Shown in pieces: positions 53,703-60,885 of a DNA stretch of 64,000 nucleotides (within the stretch, counting starts at the first letter, position 1; each line of letters begins with the position of its first letter). The stretch comes from Streptomyces sp. L-9-10 (GTDB lineage: Bacteria; Actinomycetota; Actinomycetes; Streptomycetales; Streptomycetaceae). Both the position numbers and the translations under genes were made by a program. The stretch covers positions 1 through 64,000 of the forward strand of contig NZ_PHRF01000152.1 in the NCBI RefSeq assembly GCF_004151105.1, written 5' to 3'. Under the pieces are notes generated by a model, which was not told the DNA's origin, searched no databases, and saw nothing but the letters and a program-made list of their open reading frames with translations.

Positions 53703-54857
53703 TCAGCGGACGGAGACCTCGGGCTCGCCCGAGGCGATGCCGTCCTTCTCCATCTGCTCCGCGATCTTCATGGCCTCGTCGATGAGGGTCTCCACGATCT
53801 TCGATTCCGGGACGGTCTTGATGACCTCGCCCTTGACGAAGATCTGGCCCTTGCCGTTGCCGGACGCGACACCGAGGTCGGCCTCACGGGCCTCGCCGGG
53901 CCCGTTCACGACACAGCCCATGACGGCCACGCGCAGCGGGACCTCCATGCCCTCCAGACCGGCCGTCACCTCGTCGGCCAGCTTGTAGACGTCGACCTGG
54001 GCGCGGCCGCAGGACGGACACGAGACGATCTCCAGCCGGCGCTGGCGCAGGTTGAGCGACTCCAGGATCTGGATGCCGACCTTGACCTCCTCCGCCGGCG
54101 GGGCGGAGAGCGAGACCCGGATCGTGTCGCCGATGCCTTCGCTGAGGAGGGCACCGAAGGCCACCGCGGACTTGATGGTGCCCTGGAACGCGGGTCCCGC
54201 CTCGGTGACGCCGAGGTGCAGCGGGTAGTCGGACTGCGCCGCCAGCTGCCGGTACGCGTTGACCATGATCACCGGGTCGTTGTGCTTCACCGAGATCTTG
54301 ATGTCGCGGAAGCCGTGCTCCTCGAACAGCGACGCCTCCCAGAGCGCCGACTCGACGAGCGCCTCCGGCGTGGCCTTTCCGTACTTCGCCAGCAGACGCG
54401 CGTCCAGCGATCCGGCGTTCACGCCGATACGGATCGGGGTGCCGGTCTCGCCCGCCGCCTTCGCGATCTCCTTGACCTTGTCGTCGAACTGCTTGATGTT
54501 GCCCGGGTTCACCCGCACCGCCGCGCAGCCCGCGTCGATCGCCGCGAACACGTACTTCGGCTGGAAATGGATGTCCGCGATGACCGGGATCTGCGACTTC
54601 CGGGCGATCGTCGCCAGCGCGTCCGCGTCGTCCTGGGTCGGGCACGCGACCCGTACGATCTGGCAGCCGGACGCCGTCAGCTCCGCGATCTGCTGCAACG
54701 TCGCGCCGATGTCGGACGTGCGCGTCGTGGTCATCGACTGCACCGAGACCGGTGCGTCCCCGCCGACCGCCACCGACCCCACCTGGATCTGACGGCTGAC
54801 CCGTCGGTCGGCGAGCTTCGTCGGAACGGACGGCATTCCGAGAGAAATTGCAGTCAT
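53703..54857 (-). CDS. ispG: 4-hydroxy-3-methylbut-2-enyl-diphosphate synthase
   Basis: A 384-aa [4Fe-4S] enzyme that converts MEcPP to HMBPP in the MEP isoprenoid pathway. The TIM-barrel part has SVQSMTTTRTSD, ADIHFQ and VRVNPGNI. The cluster-binding cysteines are in CPSCGR and GCVVNGPGEA near the C-terminus. Start ATG 54857 (MTAISLGMP); the ribosome binding site is weak. It follows the site-2 protease gene after a hairpin. Confidence 0.98.
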   Translation of the reverse strand: MTAISLGMPSVPTKLADRRVSRQIQVGSVAVGGDAPVSVQSMTTTRTSDIGATLQQIAELTASGCQIVRVACPTQDDADALATIARKSQIPVIADIHFQPKYVFAAIDAGCAAVRVNPGNIKQFDDKVKEIAKAAGETGTPIRIGVNAGSLDARLLAKYGKATPEALVESALWEASLFEEHGFRDIKISVKHNDPVIMVNAYRQLAAQSDYPLHLGVTEAGPAFQGTIKSAVAFGALLSEGIGDTIRVSLSAPPAEEVKVGIQILESLNLRQRRLEIVSCPSCGRAQVDVYKLADEVTAGLEGMEVPLRVAVMGCVVNGPGEAREADLGVASGNGKGQIFVKGEVIKTVPESKIVETLIDEAMKIAEQMEKDGIASGEPEVSVR

Positions 54858-54975
54858 CTGCTGTGCAACCCCAAGGTGTGGATCAAGGTCCCGAGATCGG
54901 CGGGCTCCAGCCCCCGAGATTACGCCACCGCGTACGGAGCAAGCACATCCACGCGAAAACTCCACCCAAAGATAA

Positions 54976-55004
54976 GCGGCCGGACACGAATGGTGTCCGG
55001 CCGC
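54976..55004 (-). terminator. Hairpin between the site-2 protease gene and ispG
   Basis: A 12-bp perfect stem (GCGGCCGGACAC with GTGTCCGGCCGC) and 5-nt loop, 17 nt past the protease stop; ispG therefore likely has its own promoter in the remaining 118 bp. Confidence 0.8.
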
Positions 55005-55020
55005 CGTGAATCGGTTCCAA

Positions 55021-56322
55021 TCAGCTGATCTTGACCGGGTTGAAGACGTCGGCGACGAGAACGAGCAGGGTGAAGCAGATGAAGATCCCCGCCACGACAT
55101 AGGCGACGGGCATCAGCTTCGCCACATCGAACGGGCCCGGATCGGGCCGCTTGAACAGCCGTGCGAGCCTGCGCCGCAGCGATTCCCAGAGCGCGCCCGC
55201 GATATGCCCGCCGTCCAGGGGCAGCAGCGGCAGCATGTTGAAGAGGAAGAGCGAGAGGTTGAAACCCGCGAGCAGGAACAGCATCATCGCGATCTGGTTC
55301 TGTGCCGGGATGTCCAGCGTCATCACCTCGCCGCCGATGCGCGCCGCGCCGACCACACCGACCGGTGAGTCGTCCTTGCGCGGGCCGTCGCCGAAGGCCG
55401 CGCTCCAGAGGTCGGGGATCTTGGAGGGCAGGGCCACGATCGATTCGACGCCGTCCCCGATCATGGTGCCCATCCGGTCCACGGACTGGGGGAACGAGAG
55501 CGGGACGATCTCGGTGGAGGCGGCGAAGCCGAGATAGCCGGCCGGTACGAACTTGTCCGGCACGACCTCCCCGTCGGAGTCCTTCTCGGCCACCATGTTC
55601 TTGGCGAGCGTGGCGTGCAGCACCCGCTCGGTGCCGTCGCGGTCGACGGTGATGGTGGCGGGGCCGATCGTCTCGCGGATGAGGCCGGAGAGCGTCGACC
55701 AGTCGTCGACCCGCTGCCCGTTGAAGGCGACGATCTTGTCGCCCTTCTGGAGACCGGCCGCGCGGGCGGGCGAGACCGGGTCCTTCTTCTCACAGGTGTC
55801 GCGCTCCTCGCTCTGCGAGATCACGCACTGCTGGACGCCGGCGACCTGGGTGGTCTGGGTCTGGAAGCCGAAGCTCATCGCCACACCGATGAAGATCACG
55901 GCGGCCAGGACGAGGTTCATGAACGGACCCGCGAACATCACGATCACGCGCTTCCACGGCTTGCGCGTGTAGAAGAGGCGCTTCTCGTCGCCCGGTCCCA
56001 GCTCCTCGAAGGCGGCGGAGCGCGCGTCCTCTATCATCCCGCGCCACGGCGAGGTGGAGCGTGCCTCGATCCTGCCGTCGGGGCCCGGCGGGAACATCCC
56101 GATCATCCGGATGTAGCCGCCGAGCGGGATCGCCTTGATCCCGTATTCCGTATCGCCCTTCGTGCGCGACCAGATGGTCGGCCCGAAGCCGACCATGTAC
56201 TGGGGCACGCGGATGCCGAAGAGTTTGGCCGTGGAGAGATGGCCCAGTTCGTGCCAGGCGATGGAGAAGAGCAGTCCCACGACAAAGACGGCAATGCCGA
56301 GGACCGTCAACAGGATCGTCAT
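55021..56322 (-). CDS. Site-2 zinc metalloprotease (RseP/Rip1-like)
   Basis: A 433-aa intramembrane protease. The first helix carries the zinc motif HELGH (about residues 24-28). A PDZ domain follows the second membrane region (GLQKGDKIVAFNGQRVDDW). The third catalytic element is in FNMLPLLPLDGGHI near the C-terminus. Homologues cleave membrane-bound anti-sigma factors or remnants of signal peptides. Start overlaps the dxr stop by four bases, so the two are coupled. Confidence 0.94.
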   Translation of the reverse strand: MTILLTVLGIAVFVVGLLFSIAWHELGHLSTAKLFGIRVPQYMVGFGPTIWSRTKGDTEYGIKAIPLGGYIRMIGMFPPGPDGRIEARSTSPWRGMIEDARSAAFEELGPGDEKRLFYTRKPWKRVIVMFAGPFMNLVLAAVIFIGVAMSFGFQTQTTQVAGVQQCVISQSEERDTCEKKDPVSPARAAGLQKGDKIVAFNGQRVDDWSTLSGLIRETIGPATITVDRDGTERVLHATLAKNMVAEKDSDGEVVPDKFVPAGYLGFAASTEIVPLSFPQSVDRMGTMIGDGVESIVALPSKIPDLWSAAFGDGPRKDDSPVGVVGAARIGGEVMTLDIPAQNQIAMMLFLLAGFNLSLFLFNMLPLLPLDGGHIAGALWESLRRRLARLFKRPDPGPFDVAKLMPVAYVVAGIFICFTLLVLVADVFNPVKIS

Positions 56323-57584
56323 GCGCGAGCCTCCGCTGGCTGTTCTTCACTGAATGTCGCTGCCGTCTCACGGGCCCGGGCGCGGGCCCAGGTCTCCGCT
56401 TCGAGGACGTCCGCCACGGTGAGCGAGGTTCCCGTACGGGGGGTGCCGTGCTCCGCGACGACCTCTGTGACCGTATCCATGATGCCGTTGAACGGCAGCC
56501 GTCCGGCCAGAAACGCGTCGACGCACTCCTCGTTCGCGGCATTGAACACCGCGGGGGCCGTGCCGCCCAGGGTGCCGACGTGCCGGGCGAGTCCCACGGA
56601 CGGGAACGCCTCGGTGTCGAGCGGGAAGAACTCCCAGGTCGAGGCCGTGGTCCAGTCGAAGGCGGGCGCGGCGTCCGGCACCCGGTGCGGCCAGCCGAGA
56701 CCCACGGCGATCGGCCCGCGCATATCGGGCGGAGTCGCCTGGGCCAGGGTCGAACCGTCGTTGAACTCCACCATCGAGTGCACATACGACTGGGGGTGTA
56801 CGACGACCTCGATGCGCTCGAAGGGAATGTCGTACAGCAGATGTGCCTCGATCACTTCGAGGCCCTTGTTGACGAGGGTCGCCGAGTTGACCGTGATCAC
56901 CGGACCCATGGCCCAGGTGGGATGCGCGAGGGCGTCCTTGGGGGTGACGTGCGCCAGCTCGGCCTTCGTACGGCCGCGGAAGGGCCCGCCGGAAGCCGTC
57001 ACCACCAGCTTGCGCACGTCGGCGCGGGCGCCGGCGGCCAGCGCCTGGAAGAGCGCGGCGTGCTCGGAGTCGACGGGGATGATCTGGCCGGGCCTGGCCA
57101 GGGCCTTCACCAGCGGGCCGCCGACGATCAGCGATTCCTTGTTGGCGAGCGCGAGCGTACGGCCCGCCGTGAGGGCGGCGAGGGTGGGCGCGAGTCCGAT
57201 GGAGCCGGTGATGCCGTTGAGCACGGTGTGGCAGTCCGACGCCGCCAGTTCGGTGGCGGCGTCGGGTCCCGCGAGGATCTCGGGAAGCGGTTCAGCCGTC
57301 CCGTACCGCCCGGCGAGCGCCTCCCGGAGCGCGGGCACGGCCTCCTCACGCGCGACCGCGACGGTACGGACCCGCAGCCGCCGCGCCTGCTCGGCGAGCA
57401 GTTCCACGCGACCGCCTGCGGCGGAGAGCGCGGTGACACGGAAGCGGTCGGGGTTGCGCAGGACCAGGTCGATGGCCTGCGTGCCAATGGATCCGGTGGA
57501 GCCGAGGACGACGATGTCCCGGCGGCCTTCGGTCGGATCGAAGGCGATGTGCGGATCGGCGAGAGGGGCTGGGCAGTCGCTCAT
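56319..57584 (-). CDS. dxr: 1-deoxy-D-xylulose-5-phosphate reductoisomerase
   Basis: A 421-aa NADPH-dependent enzyme for the second step of the MEP pathway. It has a Rossmann N-terminus, VVLGSTGSIGTQAIDL, NADP-binding NKESLIVGG, metal and substrate residues in DSEHAALFQ, TASGGPFRG and the C-terminal helical domain (LPFNGIMDTV). Length is slightly above usual, with extra residues at both ends. Grouped with ispG in the standard Streptomyces order. Confidence 0.97.
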   Translation of the reverse strand: MSDCPAPLADPHIAFDPTEGRRDIVVLGSTGSIGTQAIDLVLRNPDRFRVTALSAAGGRVELLAEQARRLRVRTVAVAREEAVPALREALAGRYGTAEPLPEILAGPDAATELAASDCHTVLNGITGSIGLAPTLAALTAGRTLALANKESLIVGGPLVKALARPGQIIPVDSEHAALFQALAAGARADVRKLVVTASGGPFRGRTKAELAHVTPKDALAHPTWAMGPVITVNSATLVNKGLEVIEAHLLYDIPFERIEVVVHPQSYVHSMVEFNDGSTLAQATPPDMRGPIAVGLGWPHRVPDAAPAFDWTTASTWEFFPLDTEAFPSVGLARHVGTLGGTAPAVFNAANEECVDAFLAGRLPFNGIMDTVTEVVAEHGTPRTGTSLTVADVLEAETWARARARETAATFSEEQPAEARA

Positions 57585-57655
57585 GCCCCTATTCTCGCCT
57601 CATCCCCGCGCCGGGAGGACAGCGCGCCCCGGCAGGTGCCCCCGTGCGCCCGTCT

Positions 57656-58447
57656 TCACCGCTTCTCCGCGGCGTCCCCGGCCGCCGCGGAGAACTTCTG
57701 CCACTGCGCCTGGATGATCTCGTCGGGCACTCCCCCGACGTCCTTCGTACCGGTGATCTCGGCGCGGAAGGAGAGCGTGGTGGAGCCCGAACGTACGACG
57801 GTCAGATACTCGTACAGCTTCAGCGTGCCCTTCACGTCGAGGAGCGTGAGGCGGTACGCCCTGGCCTCGTCCCCCACGTCCGGCGCCCCGGCGGGCTCCA
57901 CCTTCAGATACGTCGCCTTCGCCAGCGCCCGGTCCTCGGTGAACCCGCCCGCGCACTCGCGCCCGGCCGTGCCGAGGGCCTTCATCACACCGGCCGCGTC
58001 CGGCGCGGTGTACGAACGCAGCTGTACGGAGACGGTGAGGCCGAGCAGCTCGTCGGGTATGTCGGCCTTGCGCTGGACCTCGGCGACGGGGTCGAACGCG
58101 GTGGCGCCCTTCGCAAGGCTGACGAGCGGCTGGCAGACGGCGGGATCGGCGGTGTAGTCGTCGCCGAGCGGCGCGCCGAGGGCGTACTCGGAGGCGGTGT
58201 ACGCGCCGATCCTCTCGCCGTCGGTGAGGGACGCGGCGGTGAGCCGGTCCTCGGTGAGCGGGGCGGGCCCGGAGGCGGCGGCGGAGGGCTTGTCGGCCGT
58301 TTTCCCGCTCGGTTTCCCGCCCTTGCCGTCGTCGGCGCCCTGCCCGTCACCACCGCACGCGGCCGTCCCGGCCAGGACGAGCCCGGCGGCCACCGCCCCG
58401 AGCCCCCGCCGTGTCCGTCGTGCCCGCCGCTTCCCGGCCTCGAACAT
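57656..58447 (-). CDS. Lipoprotein, function unknown
   Basis: A 263-aa exported protein. Basic N-terminus (RRARRTRRGLG), a hydrophobic stretch and lipobox AGTAAC predict a lipoprotein; a charged Lys/Gly/Asp linker follows. The mature part (PLTEDRLTAASLTDGERIGAY and DVKGTLKLYEYLTVV) resembles DUF3558-like lipoproteins of actinobacteria only loosely. Start ATG 58447. No operon partner is obvious; dxr lies 71 bp downstream on the same strand. Confidence 0.8.
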   Translation of the reverse strand: MFEAGKRRARRTRRGLGAVAAGLVLAGTAACGGDGQGADDGKGGKPSGKTADKPSAAASGPAPLTEDRLTAASLTDGERIGAYTASEYALGAPLGDDYTADPAVCQPLVSLAKGATAFDPVAEVQRKADIPDELLGLTVSVQLRSYTAPDAAGVMKALGTAGRECAGGFTEDRALAKATYLKVEPAGAPDVGDEARAYRLTLLDVKGTLKLYEYLTVVRSGSTTLSFRAEITGTKDVGGVPDEIIQAQWQKFSAAAGDAAEKR

Positions 58448-58553
58448 GCCCGCCCCCGTCGTCGGTCGATCGCGCCGAGTTGACGGCGCGACTCCCGATT
58501 GTGGGGCATGCCACGACACTCCGGGGCCCCGGCCCGGCGCTCGGAACCGGCAC

Positions 58554-59045
58554 TCAGAAGTGCGTCGTGATGCCGAACTTCTCGCGGAGCATGGCCATGT
58601 CGTGGCGGTCCCGGTCGGCCGGCTCGTACCCCTGGTGGAACAGGACCTGCTGCCCGGCCGAGATGCACCGGACCGTCGTCCCCCCGATGGTGCCCGTGGT
58701 GAAGCACTCCGCCGGGTACACGTAGGGCTTCTCCGGGTCCAGTGACGACTGGAGCGCCGAGCCGTCCGGGGCGAAGGCGAGGGGGTGGAAGTCGATCTCC
58801 TCACCCGTCGGGCGGGCGAGGACGAAACGCACCGGGCGCCAGTCCAGGGTCTCTGCGAAGCCCGCGCCGGACAGCGCCTCGATGACGCGGGGCTCCTGGT
58901 CGGCGCGGTGCAGGAGGTCCAGATCACGGTGGGGGCGGGTCTGGGCGCCGAGCAGGGCGTCGATGCCCCAGCCCCCGGCGATCCAGACGTCCGCGTCGGC
59001 CTTCCGCAGCATGGTCAGCACGGACAGTACGTCGTCGACGGTCAT
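58554..59045 (-). CDS. Nucleotidyltransferase of the lincosamide-resistance type
   Basis: A 163-aa protein of the minimal nucleotidyltransferase fold: WIAGGWGIDALLGAQTRPHR then DLDLLH (the GG/GS and DxD motifs), a third acidic position in GEEIDFHPLAF, and a C-terminal KFGITTHF. It resembles LnuA/LinB-type lincosamide adenylyltransferases, which inactivate clindamycin. Substrate is not proved. The start is ATG 59045 (GTG 59048 possible) without a clear ribosome binding site. It is divergent from the GH64 gene. Confidence 0.8.
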   Translation of the reverse strand: MTVDDVLSVLTMLRKADADVWIAGGWGIDALLGAQTRPHRDLDLLHRADQEPRVIEALSGAGFAETLDWRPVRFVLARPTGEEIDFHPLAFAPDGSALQSSLDPEKPYVYPAECFTTGTIGGTTVRCISAGQQVLFHQGYEPADRDRHDMAMLREKFGITTHF

Positions 59046-59171
59046 CACGCGGCGGCACGATACGCCGTCAGTTCCGGGCGCCACCAACCGTTTTCGCGGT
59101 CGCGGAAGGCACCGGCCGCCGGTGACGAGTTGGGCCGGGCGCATTGACACACCTCACCCGCGGCCCGATTC

Positions 59172-59225
59172 TGAGAGCGCTCTCAACCCCTACTCGTGGG
59201 GGATGAGAGCGCTCTCATCCCCCAC
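59172..59225. promoter_or_regulatory. Paired LacI-family operators before the GH64 gene
   Basis: Two exact copies of TGAGAGCGCTCTCA lie at 59172-59185 and 59204-59217, with centres 32 bp apart (three helical turns). The second is embedded in a 30-bp perfect palindrome (59196-59225) whose arms begin GTGGGGGATGAGAGC. The core is like the CebR/BglR-type sites TGGGAGCGCTCCCA of Streptomyces sugar regulators. They probably overlap the promoter of the beta-glucanase gene. Confidence 0.85.
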
Positions 59226-59242
59226 ACGCCAGGAGGTAGAGC

Positions 59243-60439
59243 GTGCTTGGTACCAGAAAGTTGCTCGCGGCACTCGCCGCAGCGGTGATCTTCGCGACGG
59301 GGTTCACGGCCGCCGGCCCCGCGGCCCCCGCGGAGGCCGCCGTTCCCACGACCATTCCGCTCACCATCACGAACAACTCCGGGCGCACGGACCCGGTCTA
59401 CATCTACAACCTCGGCACGCTGCTCACGACGGGCCAGCAGGGCTGGGCCGACGCGAACGGTACGTTCCACGCCTGGCCCGCCGGGGGCAATCCCCCCACC
59501 CCGGCGCCCGACGCGTCGATCGCCGGGCCCGCCAACGGGCAGTCCACGACGATCCGGATGCCGAAGTTCTCCGGCAGGGTCTACTTCTCGTACGGCCAGA
59601 AGCTCGACTTCAGGCTGACGACCGGCGGGCTGGTGCAGCCCGCGGTACAGAACCCGTCCGACCCGAACCGGAACATCCTGTTCAACTGGACCGAGTACAC
59701 CCTCAACGACGCCGGGCTGTGGATCAACAGCACACAGGTCGATATGTTCTCGGCGCCCTACGCCGTCGGCGTCAAGGCCCCCAACGGCACCACCAAGACC
59801 ACCGGCCATCTCAAGGCCGGCGGCTACAAAGGCTTCTTCGACTCCCTCCGGGGCCAGCCCGGCGGCTGGGCCAATCTGATCCAGACCCGGTCCGACGGCA
59901 CAATCCTGCGCGCCCTCTCGCCCGGTCACGGCATCGGGGCCGGCAACCTGCCCGCGTCCGTCATGGACGACTACATCAACCGGGTGTGGAGCAGGTACAC
60001 GACGTCCACACTGACGGTGACCCCGTTCGCGGACCAGCCGAACACCAAGTACTTCGGCCGGGTCTCGGGCAACACCATGAACTTCACCAACAGCGCGGGC
60101 GCGGTCGTCACCTCGTTCCAGAAGCCCGACGCCGACTCGATCTTCGGCTGCTACAAGCTGCTGGACGCGCCGAACGACCTCGTACGCGGCCCGATCTCGC
60201 GCACGCTCTGTGCCGGGTTCAACCGCTCCACGCTCCTGGTCAACCCCAACCAGCCGGACACGAGTGCGGCGAACTTCTACCAGGACACGGTCACCAACCA
60301 CTACGCCAGGAAGATCCACGCGCAGATGGCCGACGGCAAGGCGTACGCCTTCGCCTTCGACGATGTCGGCGCCCACGAGTCGCTGGTGCACGACGGTGAC
60401 CCGCAGCAGGCGTACATCACGCTCGATCCGTTCAACTGA
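59243..60439 (+). CDS. GH64 beta-1,3-glucanase, secreted
   Basis: A 398-aa glycoside hydrolase of family 64, which cuts beta-1,3-glucan, typically to laminaripentaose. A signal peptide (to about residue 33, ending PAEAAVP) precedes the GH64 domain that fills the rest: PLTITNNSGRTDPVYIYNLG, GQSTTIRMPKFSGRVYFSYG and the C-terminal AFAFDDVGAHESLVHDGD. There is no carbohydrate-binding module. GTG start after AGGAGGTAGAGC. Likely induced when sugar relieves a LacI repressor at the two upstream operators. Confidence 0.94.
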   Translation: MLGTRKLLAALAAAVIFATGFTAAGPAAPAEAAVPTTIPLTITNNSGRTDPVYIYNLGTLLTTGQQGWADANGTFHAWPAGGNPPTPAPDASIAGPANGQSTTIRMPKFSGRVYFSYGQKLDFRLTTGGLVQPAVQNPSDPNRNILFNWTEYTLNDAGLWINSTQVDMFSAPYAVGVKAPNGTTKTTGHLKAGGYKGFFDSLRGQPGGWANLIQTRSDGTILRALSPGHGIGAGNLPASVMDDYINRVWSRYTTSTLTVTPFADQPNTKYFGRVSGNTMNFTNSAGAVVTSFQKPDADSIFGCYKLLDAPNDLVRGPISRTLCAGFNRSTLLVNPNQPDTSAANFYQDTVTNHYARKIHAQMADGKAYAFAFDDVGAHESLVHDGDPQQAYITLDPFN

Positions 60440-60460
60440 CACCCGCCGGGCGAACGCGAC

Positions 60461-60498
60461 CGTCCCGTGGCCGGACTTCCGACTCCGGTCACGGGACG
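60461..60498. terminator. Terminator after the GH64 gene
   Basis: A 15-bp stem with one mismatch (60461-60475 with 60484-60498) and an 8-nt loop; it lies between the converging GH64 gene and the small membrane protein gene. Confidence 0.8.
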
Positions 60499-60523
60499 GG
60501 GCGCTTTCAGCGCGGCGAGGCCC

Positions 60524-60706
60524 TCACGGGAACAGCAGGATCCCCGCCAGAATGATCACGATGATCGCGATGGCGACGGCCATGACCTTCCAGGCCGTGC
60601 TGTGGACCGGGGGCGGCCCCTTCGGCCCGCCTCCGCGCGGCCTGTCCTCCGGGAGCCGCGGGTTCTCCGGCCGGCCATGTGCGTAGAAGTCGGCGTCCCT
60701 GGCCAT
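60524..60706 (-). CDS. Small single-pass membrane protein, 60 aa
   Basis: A short protein with a polar, Pro/Gly-rich start (MARDADFYAHGRPENPRLPE) and one C-terminal transmembrane helix, AVAIAIIVIILAGILLF, ending in Pro. GAGGGGGTTGCC before the ATG is a good ribosome binding site, which supports it as real. It converges on the GH64 gene. No family is recognised. The AT-rich stretch upstream (about 60760-60815) may hold its promoter. Confidence 0.75.
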   Translation of the reverse strand: MARDADFYAHGRPENPRLPEDRPRGGGPKGPPPVHSTAWKVMAVAIAIIVIILAGILLFP

Positions 60707-60761
60707 GGCAACCCCCTCACAGAGGTCGATGAGCCCCGCCCGGCACGGGCGGGAGATTCCG

Positions 60762-60812
60762 CAGGTATCTCTATATTCCTACGTATTCACTTATATTTTA
60801 CTCGCTATTCGG
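60762..60812. other. AT-rich patch in a GC-rich chromosome
   Basis: A stretch of about 50 bp with runs such as CTCTATATTCC and CTTATATTTTACTCG, clearly richer in A and T than anything nearby. It stands upstream of the 60-aa gene and just after the acyl-CoA dehydrogenase terminator. It could be a promoter of the 60-aa gene. Confidence 0.6.
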
Positions 60813-60822
60813 GCAAACGTGC

Positions 60823-60867
60823 GGACCGGCCGGGCGCCTCCGTACGCGGACGCGACCCGGCCGGTCC
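60823..60867 (-). terminator. Terminator after the acyl-CoA dehydrogenase gene
   Basis: A 12-bp perfect stem, GGACCGGCCGGG (60823-60834) with its complement (60856-60867); the loop can form an inner CGTACGCG pairing. It starts 19 nt past the stop codon. Confidence 0.75.
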
Positions 60868-60885
60868 CTCATGGGCCTCGGCGGA

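Noticed and set aside
60762..60812. Insertion sequence or horizontally acquired scar at the AT-rich patch
   Set aside because: No terminal repeats, target duplication or transposase fragments; a promoter explains the composition more simply.
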